Source: an uncultured Acidobacteriota bacterium
GTDB lineage: Bacteria > Acidobacteriota > Terriglobia > UBA7540
NCBI GenBank assembly: GCA_937900045.1
Contig: CALCEB010000137.1
Coordinates: forward strand, 1 to 8,029
Direction: 5' to 3'
DNA: 8,029 nt
In this document: in pieces, positions 6,071 through 8,029 of the stretch
Numbering within the stretch: the first letter of the stretch is position 1
Layout of the letters: every line of letters starts with the position of its first letter
Position numbers and translations under genes: made by a program
Notes under the pieces: model-generated
What the model was told of the DNA's origin: nothing
What the model saw: only the letters and a program-made list of their open reading frames with translations
Database searches by the model: none

Positions 6071-6313
6071 ATGGCTTCGACCATGACGGGCAATGAGAGT
6101 CTAAATACGACGCCGGAATTCAGGAGCAGAAGACGAGTTGGCTTAGCCGCGCCCTTGCTTCTGATTACATTGGGGATAGTGCTCCTGCTGAACCAGTTCA
6201 TCCCCCTCCTGAGTTTCGCGCACACTTGGCCAGTCTTGTTGATCGAATTTGGCGTGCTCCGGCTGGTGGATGTGCTAGGCCCCCCGAGGCCGCCGGAGGG
6301 GCCGAAAATTTAA
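6071..6313 (+). CDS. Small LiaI/LiaF-TM (DUF5668) two-helix membrane protein
   Basis: The gene encodes 80 aa. After a polar N-terminus of about 24 residues come two membrane helices with the family pattern: 'APLLLITLGIVLLLNQFIPL' (27-46), then 'TWPVLLIEFGVLRLVDVLG'. This is the same module found at the C-terminus of the B-box protein and the N-terminus of the following large protein. Members are usually parts of LiaI/LiaF-like envelope-stress sensors. The start is uncertain: ATG 6071 and ATG 6083 are in frame and neither has a Shine-Dalgarno sequence. It lies 119 nt after the 73-aa gene. The pattern-based call of the module is fairly good; the specific role is inferred. Confidence 0.75.
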   Translation: MASTMTGNESLNTTPEFRSRRRVGLAAPLLLITLGIVLLLNQFIPLLSFAHTWPVLLIEFGVLRLVDVLGPPRPPEGPKI

Positions 6314-6315
6314 GA

Positions 6316-6391
6316 AGCGATCAGCGAGCAATCATCAGCTCTCAGCCTGCGGGCCGGCCATCGCGCTGAAAGCTGATCGCTGACGGCAGGC
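6316..6391 (+). repeat. Nested inverted repeats, possible terminator or dispersed repeat
   Basis: Directly after the 80-aa gene, AGCGATCAGC (6316-6325) pairs with GCTGATCGCT (6372-6381). TCAGCTCTCAGC (6335-6346) pairs with GCTGAAAGCTGA (6365-6376) with one mismatch, and GCCTGC (6345-6350) pairs with GCAGGC (6386-6391). These foldings are mutually exclusive in part. The last stem is followed by GCCTTTTAC, a short T-run, so it may terminate the upstream transcript. The GCTGATCGCTGA wording also resembles simple dispersed intergenic repeats. Confidence 0.45.
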
Positions 6392-6400
6392 GCCTTTTAC

Positions 6401-6428
6401 TTGTCACTTGCTTCACGGATGGGATAAT
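6401..6428 (+). promoter_or_regulatory. Probable promoter of the LiaF-like gene
   Basis: TTGTCA (6401-6406, 5 of 6 to the -35 consensus), a 16-nt spacer and GATAAT (6423-6428, 5 of 6 to the -10 consensus). Predicted start is near 6435, at the edge of the REPIN, so the leader of about 125 nt would contain the whole REPIN before the ribosome site at 6545. This suggests the last gene can be transcribed separately from the sigma-factor block. Confidence 0.5.
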
Positions 6429-6435
6429 GGCGCAA

Positions 6436-6515
6436 TTTGCTGTAGCGGCGCTCTATGAGCGCCGGAAACCGTTGAGGATGCAGGTTCGGCGCTCATAGAG
6501 CGCCGCTACAGCAAA
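6436..6515. repeat. REPIN: two inverted REP sequences with GTAG heads
   Basis: Arms 6436-6464 and 6487-6515 are perfect 29-bp inverted repeats around a 22-nt loop. Each arm itself contains a hairpin: CGGCGCTC-TAT-GAGCGCCG at 6446-6464 (8-bp stem, 3-nt loop) and its mirror at 6487-6505. In each arm the tetranucleotide GTAG lies immediately 5' of the palindrome (6442-6445; on the minus strand for the right arm, 6509-6506). A GTAG or GTGG head next to an imperfect palindrome is the known mark of REP elements moved by RAYT (TnpA-REP, IS200/IS605-related) transposases. No RAYT is encoded here, so the element would depend on one elsewhere. Outside the arms the similarity continues partly (GGCGC at 6429-6433 against GCGCC at 6520-6524). 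Confidence 0.85.
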
Positions 6516-6544
6516 AACCGCGCCACTACCACGGATGGACACAC

Positions 6545-6552
6545 AGGAAGGA
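6545..6552 (+). promoter_or_regulatory. Ribosome binding site of the LiaF-like gene
   Basis: AGGAAGGA lies 8 nt before ATG 6561, supporting this start rather than internal ones. Confidence 0.8.
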
Positions 6553-6560
6553 CATCAATC

Positions 6561-8029
6561 ATGAGCTCTTACTCATCCTACCGGCGCGGATCGATCTTCT
6601 GGGCGCTGACCCTGATTGGAGTCGGGTTTATCTTTCTTTACCAGAATTTTAATCCCGCCATCCGTCCGTGGACTATCATCGCCAAATACTGGCCAATTCT
6701 CATTATTTTCTGGGGTATCTCAAAGCTCATGGATTACATCCAAGCAAGCCGGGTGCCAGGCTCTGCTCCCATCAGCTTGTTTTCGGGATCGGAGGTTGTT
6801 CTGTTGCTGCTCATCCTCCTTTTCGGCTCGCTGGTCTCCAAGATTGTGCTGCATCCCTGGCGGCACTGGTCCTGGGTGGGGATCAATTCCAACGGTGAAG
6901 ATTGGGCCAATCCTTTTCTCGATTCTTTCAACTATACCCGGACGTTTTCTGAAAACGTTCCCGCCAATCCCCATTTGCTCATCACCAATCGCCGGGGAGA
7001 TGTCGAAATCCGGGCCGGCAATCAGTCCGGGCTCGATGCGGTGGTGAAGGAAACGATCCGCGCCAGCAGTGAGGATCAGGCGCGGAAACTGCACGATCAA
7101 TTAAAAGTCTCGATGGCCGAGCAGTCTGGCCATTACATCCTTCAAACGAACCTGGATTCGTTGCCCAATGCCGGCAGCGCCGTCCGGGTGGATCTGACAT
7201 TGCATGTACCGGCCGCGACCACCACGGAAATTACCACCCAGCGTGGGGGAATCATCGCGGATGGCCTGACCGGCGACCAGACAATAACCAGTGAGCACGG
7301 CGACGTTCAGATTTCCAGTGTGAAAGGGTTTGTGCGGATTCACAAAAGCCACGGCTCAACCGAAGTCCGCGACGTGAATGGCAACGTGGAGATCGAAGGC
7401 CGGGGCGGGGACGTTGACGTGGCCAATGTCCAGGGCATGCTGACTGTCAACGGCGAGTTCAGCGGGTCGGTTCAATTCCAGAACATCTCGCAAACTACCC
7501 ATTTTGTTTCCTCGCGCACTGATCTGACCGCGCAGCGGCTCACCGGACGTCTGGACATGGAAATGGGGTCGCTCGAGATTAATCAGATTGATGGGCCCGT
7601 CGAAATCACGACCCACCAGAAGGATATTACCGTGCAGGGATTCAAACACAGCGTCAAGATTTCCAATAACAACGGCGACGTCGAACTGCGGCCAGCCGCG
7701 CCACTTGCCCATTCCATCGAAGTGGAATCAAAGCAGGGAGAAATCGAGCTGGATTTGCCGCCCAACAGCAGCTTCCAGATGGAGGCCGTTTCCCAGCACG
7801 GCGACGTGGAAACCGATTTCAAAGGACCGGGCCTGAAGGTTGAAAACCACGGTGACGCGCCATCGATCAGCGGAATCTACGGAAAGGGCGGGCCGGCGAT
7901 CCACCTGACCACCACCTACGGAACCATCCGCCTCAGCAAGGGCGACGGCTCACAAACACAGCCCTCACGGCAGGCAGATAAATTGCAGCAAGGCTTTCCC
8001 CATCACCCATTCCCGGTCCGGTTTGAAAC
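6561..8029 (+). CDS. LiaF-like protein: LiaI/LiaF-TM module plus DUF4097 'toastrack' domain, 3' end cut by the window edge
   Basis: Hand translation gives 489 open codons to the window edge with no stop. Residues about 10-58 are a LiaI/LiaF-TM module: 'FWALTLIGVGFIFLYQNF', then 'AKYWPILIIFWGISKLMDYI'. A third membrane helix lies at about 78-97 ('EVVLLLLILLFGSLVSKIVL'). From about 135 on there is a long outward-facing beta domain of DUF4097 type, a repeat-rich fold called toastrack in Psp/Lia literature. It shows recurring turn-strand units: RGDVEI (145), HGDVQI (246), GGDVDV (282), NGDVEL (371), HGDVET (413), with related QGEIEL (391) and YGTIRL (453). The region after about 460 is polar, Gln/His/Pro rich and incomplete. 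The family includes LiaF and PspC-linked proteins that tie membrane damage to transcription. Here it closes a cluster headed by an ECF sigma pair. The protein is probably anchored in the inner membrane with the beta domain in the periplasm; orientation is inferred. Confidence 0.9.
   Translation, partial: MSSYSSYRRGSIFWALTLIGVGFIFLYQNFNPAIRPWTIIAKYWPILIIFWGISKLMDYIQASRVPGSAPISLFSGSEVVLLLLILLFGSLVSKIVLHPWRHWSWVGINSNGEDWANPFLDSFNYTRTFSENVPANPHLLITNRRGDVEIRAGNQSGLDAVVKETIRASSEDQARKLHDQLKVSMAEQSGHYILQTNLDSLPNAGSAVRVDLTLHVPAATTTEITTQRGGIIADGLTGDQTITSEHGDVQISSVKGFVRIHKSHGSTEVRDVNGNVEIEGRGGDVDVANVQGMLTVNGEFSGSVQFQNISQTTHFVSSRTDLTAQRLTGRLDMEMGSLEINQIDGPVEITTHQKDITVQGFKHSVKISNNNGDVELRPAAPLAHSIEVESKQGEIELDLPPNSSFQMEAVSQHGDVETDFKGPGLKVENHGDAPSISGIYGKGGPAIHLTTTYGTIRLSKGDGSQTQPSRQADKLQQGFPHHPFPVRFE

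Noticed and set aside
6436..6515. REPIN read as a CRISPR repeat pair or simple terminator
   Set aside because: There are only two units, in inverted orientation with a 22-nt loop, no cas genes and no following T-run. The GTAG heads fit REP elements better.

Overview
The window looks like chromosomal DNA of a free-living bacterium with moderately high G+C. I favour an acidobacterium, for three reasons: the gene set (an ECF sigma factor and anti-sigma pair followed by a B-box/membrane protein and LiaF-like proteins), the style of the intergenic repeats, and a secreted CE1-type esterase. This is an inference from general familiarity, because no rRNA or other phylogenetic marker is present. There is no sign of phage, plasmid or CRISPR. 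The only mobile-type sequences are small non-coding repeats.

Left part (1-2800, minus strand). A TldD-type zinc metalloprotease gene runs off the left edge (389 codons present, with its HExxxH motif). Upstream of it is a 347-nt gap that holds a good sigma-70-like promoter for tldD and an inverted-repeat element of about 150 bp. Next comes a complete gene for an exported alpha/beta-hydrolase esterase with an N-terminal E-set/CBM48-like domain. Just upstream of that gene lies a 23-bp sequence repeated twice in tandem over its likely promoter.

Middle (2802-3769). About 970 nt carry no convincing full gene. They hold adjacent palindromes, a 35-codon plus-strand ORF with an ANARKSTG motif that looks like a gene remnant, an A+T-rich stretch with short repeated words, and a probable extended -10 promoter before the sigma factor gene.

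Right part (3770-8029, plus strand). This is a coherent envelope-stress-like cluster: an ECF sigma factor; a membrane anti-sigma factor with a zinc-binding Hx3Cx2C motif; a B-box zinc-finger, TM2-like and LiaI/LiaF-TM (DUF5668) protein whose start overlaps the anti-sigma stop by 4 nt; a 73-aa PspB-shaped membrane/coiled-coil protein; an 80-aa LiaI/LiaF-TM protein; and a large LiaF-like protein (LiaI/LiaF-TM module plus a long DUF4097 'toastrack' beta domain) that is still open at the right edge. The same membrane module occurs in three of these genes. The first four genes are tightly packed. The last gene seems to have its own promoter, followed directly by a REPIN (two inverted REP hairpins, each preceded by GTAG) that would lie in its 5' leader.

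The proposed logic is that the anti-sigma factor senses the membrane or envelope and releases the sigma factor, which drives genes for membrane proteins of the Lia/Psp type. Neither the LiaRS two-component system nor PspA is visible here, so an ECF pair may stand in for them.
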